A DNA stretch of 64,000 nt from assembly GCF_027925025.1 (NCBI RefSeq), contig NZ_AP027058.1, forward strand, positions 1,798,001 to 1,862,000. Direction: 5' to 3'. Below are positions 1 to 9,492 of this stretch, piece by piece; position 1 is the stretch's first letter; each line of letters opens with the position of its first letter. Source of the stretch: Limnohabitans sp. MORI2 (lineage in GTDB: Bacteria > Pseudomonadota > Gammaproteobacteria > Burkholderiales > Burkholderiaceae_C). The notes beneath the pieces are model-generated. The model searched no databases. It was given only the letters and a program-made list of their open reading frames with translations, and was not told where the DNA came from. A program made the translations under genes and the position numbers.

Positions 1-773
1 TCGCGGTGCGCATCAAAACCCGCGCTGATGAAAATCATCTCAGGTTTGAATTCTTCAAGGCGGGGCACCCAATAGGTCTCAATCAACTCGCGAACCTCCA
101 TGCCCTTGGTATATGCAGGCACAGGAATGTTCACCATATTGGCGGCAGGGTTCTCGGTGCCGCTGTGGGGATAAAACGGGTGCTGAAAAAAACTGACCAT
201 CAACACGCGATCATCGCCACTCAAAATGTCTTCGGTGCCGTTGCCGTGGTGCACATCAAAGTCCACCACCGCAACACGCTTCAACCCGTGACGCTCCAGC
301 GCGTACTTGGCCGCAATGGCGATGTTGTTGAAAAAGCAAAAGCCGCCTGCCTTGGCACGTTCTGCATGGTGCCCAGGTGGGCGAATCGCACAAAACGCAT
401 TGCTCAATTCACCGGCAATCACAGCATCGGTGGCAGCCACCGCCGCGCCTGCTGACGCCAATGCGGCTTTCCAGGTGAAACTGTTGATGCTGGTGTCTGC
501 ATCCAAGTGCCCGTAAGCGGGGCCACCTGCAGCCATGTCTTCTACCAATTGGTCGGAGAGCCCACGCAATGAGGCGATGTACATGCGGTCATGCGCCAGC
601 TCAATGTCCGCCAACGGCGCTTCGGGCGCTTCCATGGGGGTCAGACCTAAATCGACGCCACTGATGAGCAATCGGTCTTGAATGGCGCTGAGCCGCTCGG
701 GACATTCGGGATGTCCTTCACCCATCTCGTGCTTCAAGCACAGCGGGTGTGTGTAATAGCCTGTTTTACTCAT
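1..773 (-). CDS. Histone deacetylase family protein (3' end cut by window edge)
   Basis: Arginase/deacetylase-fold, zinc-dependent amide hydrolase of the bacterial HDAC/acetoin-utilisation/acetylpolyamine amidohydrolase group, which removes acetyl groups from small amines or lysines. The reverse strand reads without a stop from an ATG at 773 (MSKTGYYTHP) to the window edge, about 257 codons. Family motifs are present: ECPERL near residue 25, RPPGHHAE near 130-137, and the metal-binding DFDVHHGNGT near 165-175. The C-terminal third lies outside the window. It diverges from the mltB gene. Family membership is secure; the substrate cannot be told from sequence. Confidence 0.93.
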   Translation of the reverse strand, partial: MSKTGYYTHPLCLKHEMGEGHPECPERLSAIQDRLLISGVDLGLTPMEAPEAPLADIELAHDRMYIASLRGLSDQLVEDMAAGGPAYGHLDADTSINSFTWKAALASAGAAVAATDAVIAGELSNAFCAIRPPGHHAERAKAGGFCFFNNIAIAAKYALERHGLKRVAVVDFDVHHGNGTEDILSGDDRVLMVSFFQHPFYPHSGTENPAANMVNIPVPAYTKGMEVRELIETYWVPRLEEFKPEMIFISAGFDAHR

Positions 774-871
774 CGCGTGTCTGCCTCAATCTTCTTGAAG
801 TCAGCTTACCATGTAGGCCTTGCTTTTTCCCTTGCAAATCCTGCGTGAAAACACATACAGCCCCGTTTCAT

Positions 872-1999
872 ATGGCTTTGCAGCCAACTCTTGCGTTACG
901 TCAAATCACCACCGGCTTGTTGCTAATGGCTGCATTGACGGCGACCGCCTCCACCAAACCGCATGCGAAAGCTCACAAATCAGCCGCCCACAAAGTGGCT
1001 GCGCACAAAGCATCGACCAAAGGCCCGGCCTTTGGGAAAACGACAACAGCCTTAGCCCTGGCCGATGAGCTGGCCCAACAATACGACTTGCCCAAAACAT
1101 GGGTACGCGAACAAATCAGCCAAGCCCAGCACCTCAAAGGCGTGCCCAAAATGGTCATGCCGCCGTCTGTGCCTACCGCCAAAAACTGGCGCGCTTACCG
1201 CGAGCGTTTCATCGAAAGCCGCCGCATCGAGGCCGGCACACAGTTTTGGCAAACCTACCAAAGCGCCTTAGCCCGCGCCGAGCAAACCTATGGTGTTCCT
1301 GCCGAAATGGTGGTGGGCATCATCGGCGTCGAAACCTTTTACGGTCAAAACATGGGCAACTATCGCGTGCTTGATGCGCTGACCACCCTCACCCTCAACT
1401 TCCCCAGCGCACACCCACGCGCCGCTGAACGACAAGCGTTTTTCAAATCAGAGCTGGGGCACTTCTTGGTGCAAGCGCACAAGCAAGGCGATGCAAATGC
1501 CACCGGCAGTTTTGCAGGCGCCATGGGCTGGCCGCAGTTCATGCCATCGAGCATTGCCAAATTTGCGGTGGACTTTGATGGCGATGGCCGCATCGATTTG
1601 CGCAACAGCCCTGTAGACGCGATTGGTTCGGTGGCCAATTACTTCAAAGCCTTTGGTTGGCAAACGGGCATGCCCACGCACTACCCCGTCAGCTTTGATG
1701 AAGCGCGTTTGGATAAACCCACCTTGCTCGCGCCCGACATCTTGCCCTCATTCAGCGTGAGCAACTTCACTGCCAAAGGCGCGGTACTGGACGAACAAGC
1801 GCAAAAGCACAACGGACAACTGGCGTTGGTGGAGTTGTTCAATGGCGATGAGCCCCCCAGCTATGTGGCGGGCACCGATAACTTTTATGTGGTGACACGA
1901 TACAACTGGAGCAGTTACTACGCCCTAGCGGTGATTGAGTTGGGGCAAGCGGTGAAAGCAAATCGTGCGTTGACGTCTATCCAGTCCAGCGCACGCTAA
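872..1999 (+). CDS. mltB: Lytic murein transglycosylase B
   Basis: Cleaves the MurNAc-GlcNAc bond of peptidoglycan, leaving 1,6-anhydro ends, in the periplasm during wall turnover. The ATG at 872 is preferred over a GTG at 749 because it gives an N-terminal hydrophobic signal segment (LLLMAALTATAS) followed by a Lys/His/Ala-rich linker. The GTG at 749 would overlap the divergent HDAC gene. The 375-aa product shows the family motif around the catalytic Glu (IGVETFYG, near residue 154) and the GAMGWPQFMPSS motif near 216, which build the lysozyme-like groove. No lipobox Cys is evident, so it is probably soluble or cleaved rather than a lipoprotein. Confidence 0.9.
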   Translation: MALQPTLALRQITTGLLLMAALTATASTKPHAKAHKSAAHKVAAHKASTKGPAFGKTTTALALADELAQQYDLPKTWVREQISQAQHLKGVPKMVMPPSVPTAKNWRAYRERFIESRRIEAGTQFWQTYQSALARAEQTYGVPAEMVVGIIGVETFYGQNMGNYRVLDALTTLTLNFPSAHPRAAERQAFFKSELGHFLVQAHKQGDANATGSFAGAMGWPQFMPSSIAKFAVDFDGDGRIDLRNSPVDAIGSVANYFKAFGWQTGMPTHYPVSFDEARLDKPTLLAPDILPSFSVSNFTAKGAVLDEQAQKHNGQLALVELFNGDEPPSYVAGTDNFYVVTRYNWSSYYALAVIELGQAVKANRALTSIQSSAR

Positions 2000-2008
2000 A
2001 AAAATCGC

Positions 2009-2356
2009 TCAGCCTTTGGGCAAACTAGGCTTGTCATGGATTTCACGCACCACGGCGTCTTCTATGACATCCGCGTTGCGACCGCTGGCTGGGGTATGCC
2101 CATGTGCTTCATGCCATTGGCCATCACTGGTGCGTGACCAGCTGGCCCAACTAGCCCCCTGCCCCGATGGCATGCTTTTGCGCATGATTTGAATTTGCTG
2201 CCACATCAACAGCACTTGTGGTTTTTGACCCGTTGCGAGCCAACGCAAACAAGCGAACACCACATACAAAGTCAGCCAACACAACACACCGATGGCAAAC
2301 AAAGTGGCGAATGCCATGCCCATCAGCGCGAAGATCAAACGTGTGAAAAATGCCAT
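2009..2356 (-). CDS. Small membrane protein of unknown function
   Basis: A 115-aa product starting at the ATG at 2356. The N-terminal 40 residues form one long or two short hydrophobic segments (IFALMGMAFATLFAIGVLCW, then LYVVFACLRWLA). A polar tail follows with WSRTSDGQWHEAHGH and ends in KPSLPKG. It begins 9 bp after the queG stop on the same strand, so it is probably co-transcribed with queG. I do not recognise the family. An inner-membrane location with a cytoplasmic or periplasmic tail is inferred only from hydrophobicity. It fills the space between queG and the convergent mltB end, which supports it being real. Confidence 0.65.
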   Translation of the reverse strand: MAFFTRLIFALMGMAFATLFAIGVLCWLTLYVVFACLRWLATGQKPQVLLMWQQIQIMRKSMPSGQGASWASWSRTSDGQWHEAHGHTPASGRNADVIEDAVVREIHDKPSLPKG

Positions 2357-2365
2357 GACTTGATA

Positions 2366-3472
2366 TTACCTTTGCACACTTTGCGAACTTTGCACCAAGG
2401 CCCACTGCACACACTCCCGCACCACCTCGCTCGGATGCATGAGACGTGCTTGCAAGGCGTGTCGTAACGACGCATCGTCCGCCTGACGCAACGCGTTGCC
2501 CGAAGCCACCGCCAAATTACGCAGCCAGCGCACATGACCAATACGACGAATGGGGCTGCCCTCGGTGTAGCGCAAAAACTCTTCTTCGGTCCACGCCAAC
2601 AAGCACGCCATGCCCTGCCCCACCAAGCCTGCACGCACATCGAAGTCGGGCAAGCTTGAACTCTGAGCAAACTTGTTCCATGGGCATATCAGCTGGCAGT
2701 CGTCGCAGCCATAGATGTGGTTGCCCATCAAAGGGCGCAGCGCTTCGTCGATGGCGCCATCGTGCTCAATCGTTAAATACGAAATGCAGCGGCGTGCATC
2801 CACCAAACCTTCGGCCACGATGGCTTGCGTGGGGCACACGTCGATGCATGCGGTGCATTGGCCGCAGTGAGCGCTGGTGGGTTCTGATGCGGGCAAAGCC
2901 ACGTTCAAAAAAATCTCGCCCAAGAAAAACATCGAGCCTGCTTCGCGGTTGAGCACCAAGCTGTGCTTGCCGCGCCAGCCTTGTCCGCTGCGCGTGGCAA
3001 GCTCGGCCTCAAGCACGGGGGCTGAATCGGTGAAGGCGCGGTATTCAAAGCCATCGGGTTTCAGGGTATCGACCAACAAGGCATCGATTTGCTGAGCCAA
3101 GGTGTCGAGCCGGTTGCGCAGCACTTTGTGGTAGTCGCGCCCTCGGGCATAGACCGAGACCACAGCCTCATGCGGGTTGCGCAAGCGCTGCCACTCCACC
3201 TCTTGCCAGCCCTCGGTGGTGTCACGCGGCAAGTAGTTCATGCGGGCGGTCAGCACGCTCAAGGTGCCAGGCACCAGCTCAGCAGGTCGCGCGCGTTTCA
3301 TGCCGTGGCGAGCCATGTAGTCCATGCTGCCGTGGAAGTTTTGGGCCAGCCAATGTTGCAAATGTGGCTCGGCCGAGGACAAATCCAAAGGGGCCACCGC
3401 AATTTGCGAAAATCCCAGTGTTTGTCCTAAAGCCTGAATTTGCGTGAGCAACAATTTGTAATCGATTGACAA
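2366..3472 (-). CDS. queG: Epoxyqueuosine reductase QueG
   Basis: Cobalamin- and iron-sulfur-dependent enzyme that reduces epoxyqueuosine to queuosine in the wobble base of GUN-anticodon tRNAs. The frame is open further upstream to 4114, but family similarity begins at SIDYKLLLTQ. The best start is a TTG at 3472 with AAGGTG upstream, giving 368 aa, the usual length. Two ferredoxin-type clusters are visible: CGQCTACIDVCPT near residue 204 and CDDCQLICPWN near 257. A helical C-terminal part follows (RNLAVASGNAL). The start lies only 9 bp from the divergent tsaE start. Confidence 0.95.
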   Translation of the reverse strand: MSIDYKLLLTQIQALGQTLGFSQIAVAPLDLSSAEPHLQHWLAQNFHGSMDYMARHGMKRARPAELVPGTLSVLTARMNYLPRDTTEGWQEVEWQRLRNPHEAVVSVYARGRDYHKVLRNRLDTLAQQIDALLVDTLKPDGFEYRAFTDSAPVLEAELATRSGQGWRGKHSLVLNREAGSMFFLGEIFLNVALPASEPTSAHCGQCTACIDVCPTQAIVAEGLVDARRCISYLTIEHDGAIDEALRPLMGNHIYGCDDCQLICPWNKFAQSSSLPDFDVRAGLVGQGMACLLAWTEEEFLRYTEGSPIRRIGHVRWLRNLAVASGNALRQADDASLRHALQARLMHPSEVVRECVQWALVQSSQSVQR

Positions 3473-3481
3473 CGGACACCT

Positions 3482-3955
3482 TTGAATAATTTGCCCATTG
3501 TAAAAACTCTGGTTTGGCCCGATGAAGCCGCCACCGCTGCGTTTGCCACGCAGCTGGCTGCCGCATTGACACGCGCCGACCTGAATGCTTGCATCGCCTT
3601 GCACGGCGATTTGGGCGCGGGCAAAACCACCTTCGTGCGCCACCTGTTGCGTGCCTTGGGCGTTGAGGGCCGCATCAAAAGCCCCACCTATGCCGTGGTC
3701 GAGCCTTACATGGTGACAGCAGGCGACGTGTGGCACTTCGACTTCTACCGCTTCAGCGACCCACGCGAGTGGGAAGACGCTGGTTTTCGCGACATCTTTG
3801 CAAGCACAGGCTTGAAGCTGTGCGAATGGCCGCAAAACGCCGCAGGCGTGATGCCCACGCCCGACCTTGAACTCGACATCCAAGTAGACGACACCGAGCA
3901 ACGCCAAGTGCGCATCAGCGCCCTCACCCCGCGCGGGCAGGAGCTGCTGGCATGA
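3482..3955 (+). CDS. tsaE: tRNA threonylcarbamoyladenosine biosynthesis ATPase TsaE
   Basis: P-loop ATPase that drives the TsaBDE complex making t6A at position 37 of ANN-decoding tRNAs; its partner tsaD is at 31258-32298. The product is 157 aa with Walker A GDLGAGKTT near residue 42-50, then KSPTYAVVEPY and WHFDFYRFSD, the family signature. The only start that keeps the N-terminal strand is a TTG at 3482; an in-frame TTG at 3491 is the alternative. The stop overlaps the amiC start (ATGA), so the two genes are translationally coupled, an arrangement also seen in enterobacteria. Confidence 0.95.
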   Translation: MNNLPIVKTLVWPDEAATAAFATQLAAALTRADLNACIALHGDLGAGKTTFVRHLLRALGVEGRIKSPTYAVVEPYMVTAGDVWHFDFYRFSDPREWEDAGFRDIFASTGLKLCEWPQNAAGVMPTPDLELDIQVDDTEQRQVRISALTPRGQELLA

Positions 3956-5367
3956 CGCAGCACACAGGCATTCAGCGTCGTCGCCTTTTGCAAGGCGGCT
4001 CGCTCGCGTTGTTGCTGGGCAATGCCGACATCGCTTGGGGTGCCAGCATCGTGGCTGTGCGCGTGTGGCCCGCTGCAGCCTACACACGCGTGACGATTGA
4101 AAGCGACACCGCACTCAAAACAGTGCCCATCTTTGTGGCCAACCCACCGCGCTTGGCGGTGGACATTGAAGGCATTGAGCTCAACCCCGCCCTCAAAGAA
4201 CTCGTGGGCAAAGTGCGCTCGGACGACCCCTACATCACGGGCGTGCGCGTGGGCCAGTACGCTAACAAAACCGTGCGCTTGGTGCTGGACTTGCGCCGCA
4301 TGGTCAAGCCGCAAGTGTTCAACTTGCAGCCCGTGAAGACCGGTAACACGCAATACCAACACCGCTTGGTGCTCGACCTTTACCCTTCTGAAGTGGCCGA
4401 CCCTCTCGAAGCCTTGATTGTCGACAAGCTCAAAGGCGGCACGACCTACAACGCGCCATCGATGACGGCCACGCCAACGCCGCCCCCCGCATCGAAGCTC
4501 GGCACACATGCCGACCCTGTGGACGACTTGATGGCTAAACCCAACGCCCCCTCTGAACCAGCTTCAGCGGCTGCCTCTGCGGCTTCAGCCCCTATCACCA
4601 CAGCAGCTTCGGTGGCATCTCAACCCGACGCAGAGCGTTTCATCATCGTCGCGCTGGACCCAGGTCATGGCGGAGAAGACCCCGGCGCCTCTGGGCCCAG
4701 TGGCACGCGCGAAAAAGATGTGGTGTTGAAAATTGCACACCGTTTGCGCGACCGCATCAACAAAACCGTCATCAAAACCAAGCATGGCAGTTTGCCTATG
4801 CGGGCTTACCTCACACGCGATGCCGATTACTTTGTGCCACTGCAACAGCGCGTCGAAAAAGCCCGCAAGGTGCAAGCCGATTTGTTCATCAGCATCCATG
4901 CCGATGCGTTTCAAACGCCTAATGCCAAAGGTGCCAGCGTGTTTGCCTTGAGCGATGGCGCAGCATCGAGCGCGGCTGCTAAGTGGATGGCAAAGCAGGA
5001 AAACCGTGCCGACTTGATTGGCGGCTTGAACATCAAGAGCCAAGACGCCGCCGTTCAACGCGCCTTGCTCGACATGAGCACCACCGCGCAAATCAAAGAC
5101 AGCCTCAAGCTCGGCAGTGCGATGCTCGGGCAAATCAAACACATCGGCAAACTGCACAAGGGCCGCGTGGAGCAAGCGGGTTTTGCCGTGCTCAAAGCGC
5201 CCGACATCCCCAGCGTGCTGGTAGAAACAGCCTTCATCAGCAATCCCGAAGAAGAGCGCCGCTTGGTCAGCCCGCAATACCAAAACGATTTGGCCGATGC
5301 GCTGATGAAGGGCATTGAGCGCTACTTCTCACGCAACCCGCCGCTGGCCAAAACACGCAACACTTAA
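3952..5367 (+). CDS. amiC: N-acetylmuramoyl-L-alanine amidase AmiC-type
   Basis: Zinc amidase that removes the stem peptide from MurNAc and separates daughter cells. The 471-aa product starts with a twin-arginine-like signal ([16 protein letters not shown]), pointing to Tat export. An AMIN domain follows at about 35-145 (septal targeting in the family), then an Ala/Ser/Pro linker at about 180-225, then the Amidase_3 domain. In that domain [11 protein letters not shown] (zinc His near 238), SIHADAF near 313 and VETAFISN near 425 are visible. Translation is coupled to tsaE. The stop lies 2 bp before the next small gene. Confidence 0.94.
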   Translation: MTQHTGIQRRRLLQGGSLALLLGNADIAWGASIVAVRVWPAAAYTRVTIESDTALKTVPIFVANPPRLAVDIEGIELNPALKELVGKVRSDDPYITGVRVGQYANKTVRLVLDLRRMVKPQVFNLQPVKTGNTQYQHRLVLDLYPSEVADPLEALIVDKLKGGTTYNAPSMTATPTPPPASKLGTHADPVDDLMAKPNAPSEPASAAASAASAPITTAASVASQPDAERFIIVALDPGHGGEDPGASGPSGTREKDVVLKIAHRLRDRINKTVIKTKHGSLPMRAYLTRDADYFVPLQQRVEKARKVQADLFISIHADAFQTPNAKGASVFALSDGAASSAAAKWMAKQENRADLIGGLNIKSQDAAVQRALLDMSTTAQIKDSLKLGSAMLGQIKHIGKLHKGRVEQAGFAVLKAPDIPSVLVETAFISNPEEERRLVSPQYQNDLADALMKGIERYFSRNPPLAKTRNT

Positions 5368-5369
5368 AC

Positions 5370-5621
5370 ATGAACGACGCCAACACGCAGCCACGCAACC
5401 CTTTGCATGGCAAAACCTTAGAGGCTATCGTCACCGAACTGGCTGATTACTTTGGTTGGGAAGAGTTGGGCGCACGCATCAACATCCGCTGCTTCACGCA
5501 TGACCCGAGCGTGGGCTCAAGTCTGAAGTTTTTGCGTAAAACACCATGGGCGCGCGACAAGGTGGAGAGCTTGTACTTGTTCATGCTGCGGGACATGCGC
5601 CGTGCAGAACAAGGGTTTTAA
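5370..5621 (+). CDS. VF530 family (DUF2132) small protein
   Basis: An 83-aa product with the family core [12 protein letters not shown]...[11 protein letters not shown] and the conserved block [17 protein letters not shown]. The family is named after Vibrio fischeri VF530, which has a SAP-like fold and is reported as a DNA-binding protein. Its biological role is not established. It begins 2 bp after the amiC stop and is probably the last gene of the tsaE-amiC transcript. It converges with the DedA gene 40 bp away. Confidence 0.9.
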   Translation: MNDANTQPRNPLHGKTLEAIVTELADYFGWEELGARINIRCFTHDPSVGSSLKFLRKTPWARDKVESLYLFMLRDMRRAEQGF

Positions 5622-5661
5622 ACCGCCTCGCTTGGCTTAATTACAAACTTCGTGGGACGCG

Positions 5662-6330
5662 TTATTGCGCAGCAGGCGGCTCGACATTGGCTTGTGAGGC
5701 ACGCGAGGCTTTCCAAGAACCATAAATGGCCAAAGAACCCGGAATAAAAATCATCGCCCAAATGATTTTGTCCAAATGGGTTTTGACCCACGGAATGTTG
5801 CCAAAGAAGTAGCCTGCGGTCACGATGCCGCCTACCCACAACGCACCACCCGTCACGTCAAAGAAAGTGAACTTGCGACGCGTCATCTGCGCCACACCTG
5901 CCACAAAGGGCGCAAAGGTCCGCACAAAGGGCATGAAACGGGCGGCGATCAAGGTCACACCGCCGTAGCGCTCGTAAAACGCATGGGCTTGGTCAAAAGC
6001 ACGGCGGTTGAAAAACTTGGAGTCTTCCCACGCAAACACTTTGGGCCCAAAGAAGCGGCCAATCGTGTAGTTGGTTTGATTACCCGCCACCGCAGCGCTC
6101 AGCAACAAGGCAACAGACAAGCCGTAATCCATCAAACCCACACCGCACATGGCGCCCACCACAAACAGCAACGAATCGCCAGGCAAGAACGGCATCACCA
6201 CCAAACCGGTCTCCACAAAAATGATGAGAAATAGCAAGGCGTACACCCATGTGCCATTGGCTTGCACAAAGGCTTCCAAATAGCGGTCTACGTGGAGGAT
6301 GAAGTCGATCAAGAAGGTCATAAGTTCCAT
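5662..6330 (-). CDS. DedA family membrane protein
   Basis: A 222-aa integral inner-membrane protein of the DedA/SNARE-associated (VTT) family, which contributes to lipid-carrier recycling and envelope homeostasis. Motifs visible are VETGLVVMPFLPGDSLLF near residue 40-57, GNQTNYTIGRFFG near 84-96, and the conserved arginines of ARFMPFVRTFAPFVAG near 130-146. Four to five hydrophobic stretches are spread along the chain. The start is the ATG at 6330; an ATG at 6321 is an alternative with a GGAA upstream. It diverges from mutL. Confidence 0.92.
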   Translation of the reverse strand: MELMTFLIDFILHVDRYLEAFVQANGTWVYALLFLIIFVETGLVVMPFLPGDSLLFVVGAMCGVGLMDYGLSVALLLSAAVAGNQTNYTIGRFFGPKVFAWEDSKFFNRRAFDQAHAFYERYGGVTLIAARFMPFVRTFAPFVAGVAQMTRRKFTFFDVTGGALWVGGIVTAGYFFGNIPWVKTHLDKIIWAMIFIPGSLAIYGSWKASRASQANVEPPAAQ

Positions 6331-6364
6331 AAGCAGGATTATCCCCTGCCTCTAAAATGGAACC

Positions 6365-8305
6365 GTGCACCCTGCGACCCAACCCCCACGCGCCATTCGC
6401 GAACTCCCCGATGAACTGATCAGCCAAATCGCCGCTGGCGAGGTGGTCGAACGCCCCGCCTCCGTGGTGCGCGAACTGGTGGACAACGCACTTGATGCGG
6501 GCGCAACTCAAATCACCCTGCGCTTGTTAGCAGGTGGTGTACGCCTCATCAGCGTGGAAGACAACGGCGTAGGCATTCCCGCCAGCGAATTACCCGTCGC
6601 TTTGAAGCGCCATGCCACCAGCAAGATCACCAACTTGAACGAGTTGGAGTCCGTGGGCACGATGGGCTTTCGCGGCGAGGCATTGGCGGCGATTCAATCG
6701 GTGTCTGAGTTGTCGGTGTTGTCGCGCACCGCCACACAAGACAGCGCCATGCTTCTGGACGGCCGCAGCGGTGAGCTGCAACCTGCGGCACGTGCACAAG
6801 GCACGACCGTGGAAGTGAAAGAGCTGTTTTACAGCACGCCCGCACGCCGTAAATTTTTAAAGACTGACAACACCGAGCTGGCCCACTGCGTCGAAGCCGT
6901 GCGTCGCCACGCCCTCACCCGCCCCGAGGTGGGCTTTGCCATTTGGCACGAAGGCAAGTTGGTCGAGCAGTGGCGTGCGCAAACCATTGACGCCACATCG
7001 GGTGAAGACTTGAATGCCCAATACCAAGCCGCACTAGACCGCCGCTTAGCCGATGTGTTGGGCGACGACTTTTTAGAAAATTCAGTCGCCGTGCACTACC
7101 AATCGGGCAACGTGACCGTGGTGGGACGCGCTGGCATTCCAGACGCCGCACGCTCACGTGCCGACCACCAGTTCGCCTATGTGAATGGCCGCTATGTGCG
7201 TGACAAAGTCATCACGCACGCCGCACGCAGCGCCTATGAAGATGTGCTGCACGGCCACCGCCAACCCATCTATGCGCTGTATGTCGAGATTGATCCCACG
7301 CGCGTGGACGTGAACGTGCACCCCACCAAAATTGAAGTACGTTTTCGCGATGGACGCGAAGTGCACCAAGCGGTGCGTCACGCGGTAGAAAACGCTTTGG
7401 CTGTGCCACGCGCCAATATGCTGATGGCCAACGCACTGCAAAGCCACGAACTGCCAATGGCAGGGACATTTGGATTGGGTGGCACTGCTAGCGGCACAAC
7501 GGCTTTGGGTACACCAACATCACCCAGTTGGCCCAACGCCCATTGGCAGCAAGCGCCGATGCCTTTGGCTGGCACGCGTGTGGCGGATGTAGGTGCCCTC
7601 TGGCAATCCACACCACGCACAGCTTTGCCCGCTGAAGAACAAGGCGCACAAAGCTTCCCACCCAGCGCTTTCAGCGCAGCCTACACACCCACCTCATCAC
7701 TACAAGAGGCCGACCCCGAAACATGGCCGCTCGGCAAAGCCATTGCGCAGCTGCATGGTGTGTACATCTTGGCCGAGAACGCGCAAGGCTTGGTGCTGGT
7801 CGATATGCACGCCGCACACGAGCGCATCGTCTACGAGCAGCTCAAAACACAAATTGATGCGCAGCGCATCAGCAGCCAACCGCTCTTGATTCCCGCCACC
7901 TTCCCTGCCACCGCGCAAGAGGTGGCCACCACCGAAGCTTGTGCTGATGCACTTCAAGAGCTTGGTTTAGAAATCTCTTCGCTCTCCAGCAAAACGCTCG
8001 CCGTGCGTGCGGTGCCCAGCACCTTGGCGCAAGGCGATGCGGTGGCGTTGGCACGCAGCGTCTTGGCGGAGTTGAGTCAGCACGATGCCAGCACCGTGGT
8101 GCAACGCGCGCGCAACGAGCTTCTAGCCACCATGGCCTGCCACGGCGCAGTGCGTGCAAACCGCAAGCTCACACTCGATGAGATGAACGCCCTACTGCGT
8201 CAAATGGAAATCACCGAACGCTCTGATCAATGCAACCACGGTCGCCCCACCTGGCGACAACTGTCGATGCGTGAACTCGACGCGCTGTTTTTGCGCGGCC
8301 GCTGA
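6365..8305 (+). CDS. mutL: DNA mismatch repair endonuclease MutL
   Basis: Links mismatch recognition by MutS (gene at 42202) to strand incision and excision. The 646-aa product starts at a GTG at 6365. The N-terminal GHKL ATPase shows ISQIAAGEVVERP, ELVDNALDAGA near residue 36 and GFRGEAL near 100. A proline/alanine/threonine-rich linker runs at about 355-450. The C-terminal domain carries DMHAAHERIVYE near 478, matching the MutL endonuclease metal motif, plus ACHGAVRAN near 590 and CNHGRPTW near 622. It is therefore an endonuclease-type MutL, as expected in bacteria without MutH. The stop overlaps the next start (TGATG). Confidence 0.96.
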   Translation: MHPATQPPRAIRELPDELISQIAAGEVVERPASVVRELVDNALDAGATQITLRLLAGGVRLISVEDNGVGIPASELPVALKRHATSKITNLNELESVGTMGFRGEALAAIQSVSELSVLSRTATQDSAMLLDGRSGELQPAARAQGTTVEVKELFYSTPARRKFLKTDNTELAHCVEAVRRHALTRPEVGFAIWHEGKLVEQWRAQTIDATSGEDLNAQYQAALDRRLADVLGDDFLENSVAVHYQSGNVTVVGRAGIPDAARSRADHQFAYVNGRYVRDKVITHAARSAYEDVLHGHRQPIYALYVEIDPTRVDVNVHPTKIEVRFRDGREVHQAVRHAVENALAVPRANMLMANALQSHELPMAGTFGLGGTASGTTALGTPTSPSWPNAHWQQAPMPLAGTRVADVGALWQSTPRTALPAEEQGAQSFPPSAFSAAYTPTSSLQEADPETWPLGKAIAQLHGVYILAENAQGLVLVDMHAAHERIVYEQLKTQIDAQRISSQPLLIPATFPATAQEVATTEACADALQELGLEISSLSSKTLAVRAVPSTLAQGDAVALARSVLAELSQHDASTVVQRARNELLATMACHGAVRANRKLTLDEMNALLRQMEITERSDQCNHGRPTWRQLSMRELDALFLRGR

Positions 8306-9492
8306 TGTCACACACACTCATCATCGTGTTGTTGTCGATGCTCATGGGCATTCAACCTGTGACCACCGATTTGTATCTGCCTGCCTTGCCTGCCATCCGA
8401 GCAGAGTTTGGTGCGGAGCTGTCTCAAGTGCAGCTCACTCTCAGCGCTTTGCTGTTGGCCTTTGGCACATCTCAGCTGGCATGGGGCCCCCTGTCAGACC
8501 GCTTTGGCCGCCGACCTATTTTGTTGTGGGGTCTCAGCACTTTCACCCTCGCCGGCTTGGGTTGCGTGCTGGCAAGCAGTATGAACGAGTTGATTGTTTG
8601 GCGTGCCTTGCAAGGTGCCGCCATGGGCGCTGTGGTGATGTGTGCACGCGCCATCGTGCGAGACCTTTACACCCCTGAAACCGGCGCGAGGGTCATGTCC
8701 AAAGCCTTCACAGGTTTGGGTTTATTGGCCTGCATCAGCGCCCCCTTGGGTGGCTTGCTCACCGACTTGTTCAGTTGGCATGCAGCGTTGGCGACGGTGA
8801 TGGGTTCTGGCGCTTTCGCGCTTGGGTTGGTGTTTCTCACTTTCAAAGAAACCGTGCACCGCAAAAATCCAAATGCCTTGCAGGTGAAGGTGCTCGCAAA
8901 AACTTGGTGGCACATTGTGCGTGACCCCACGTTTGTGGCATTCACAGCCGTGTCTACCGCGTCTTATGGGGGCCTCTTTACCTTCTTGGCATCCTCCTCT
9001 TTCGTGTTCATTGGTCTGATTGGTTTGACGCGTTGGCAATACGGCTTGCTGTTGTTTTCGATGGCCTTCACGTACATCTTGGGCACTTTATTGTGTCGAC
9101 GTTGGTTGGTGCGTGTTGGCGTACACCGGACCGTCGCCATAGGCGGCACTTTGAGCTTGCTAGGCGGCTGCGGGCTTTTGCTGGCAGCCTGGTCGGGCTG
9201 GGAAACTTGGATTGGTTTGATGGGGCCGTTTTATTTGTTCATCTTGGCGCATGGCATTCATCAGCCTTGCGGACAAAGTGGCGCTGTTGGCCCCTTCCCC
9301 AAAGCGGCAGGCGCAGCCTCGGCCTTGGGTGGGTTTTTGATGATGGTGGCAGCCTTTGTCACGGGAGTGTGGCTGGGTGGTGCGAAAGATGGCTCATCTA
9401 TGCCGATGGCGCAAAGCATTGCATTTTGGTCCGTGTTGACGGCCTTGTCTGCTTGGTTGTTGGTGTTGCGCCGTGGAGGTGCGCGTGTCTAA
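8305..9492 (+). CDS. Bcr/CflA family MFS drug efflux transporter
   Basis: A 395-aa major facilitator with twelve predicted membrane segments, expelling small molecules by proton antiport. The motif [12 protein letters not shown] near residue 20 is characteristic of the Bcr/CflA (DHA1) subfamily. The loop-2 motif [12 protein letters not shown] lies near 68-79. It overlaps the mutL stop by one base and the miaA start by a few bases, so mutL, this gene and miaA form one translationally coupled transcript. The substrate is unknown; bicyclomycin, sulfonamide or chloramphenicol export are family precedents only. Confidence 0.92.
   Translation: MSHTLIIVLLSMLMGIQPVTTDLYLPALPAIRAEFGAELSQVQLTLSALLLAFGTSQLAWGPLSDRFGRRPILLWGLSTFTLAGLGCVLASSMNELIVWRALQGAAMGAVVMCARAIVRDLYTPETGARVMSKAFTGLGLLACISAPLGGLLTDLFSWHAALATVMGSGAFALGLVFLTFKETVHRKNPNALQVKVLAKTWWHIVRDPTFVAFTAVSTASYGGLFTFLASSSFVFIGLIGLTRWQYGLLLFSMAFTYILGTLLCRRWLVRVGVHRTVAIGGTLSLLGGCGLLLAAWSGWETWIGLMGPFYLFILAHGIHQPCGQSGAVGPFPKAAGAASALGGFLMMVAAFVTGVWLGGAKDGSSMPMAQSIAFWSVLTALSAWLLVLRRGGARV

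Noticed and set aside
1..773. HDAC-like gene as part of a chromatin-like or defence system
   Set aside because: Its neighbours are ordinary wall and tRNA genes, and the family is common as a metabolic deacetylase.
1360..1681. Minus-strand frames opposite mltB
   Set aside because: Antisense shadows with no family resemblance.
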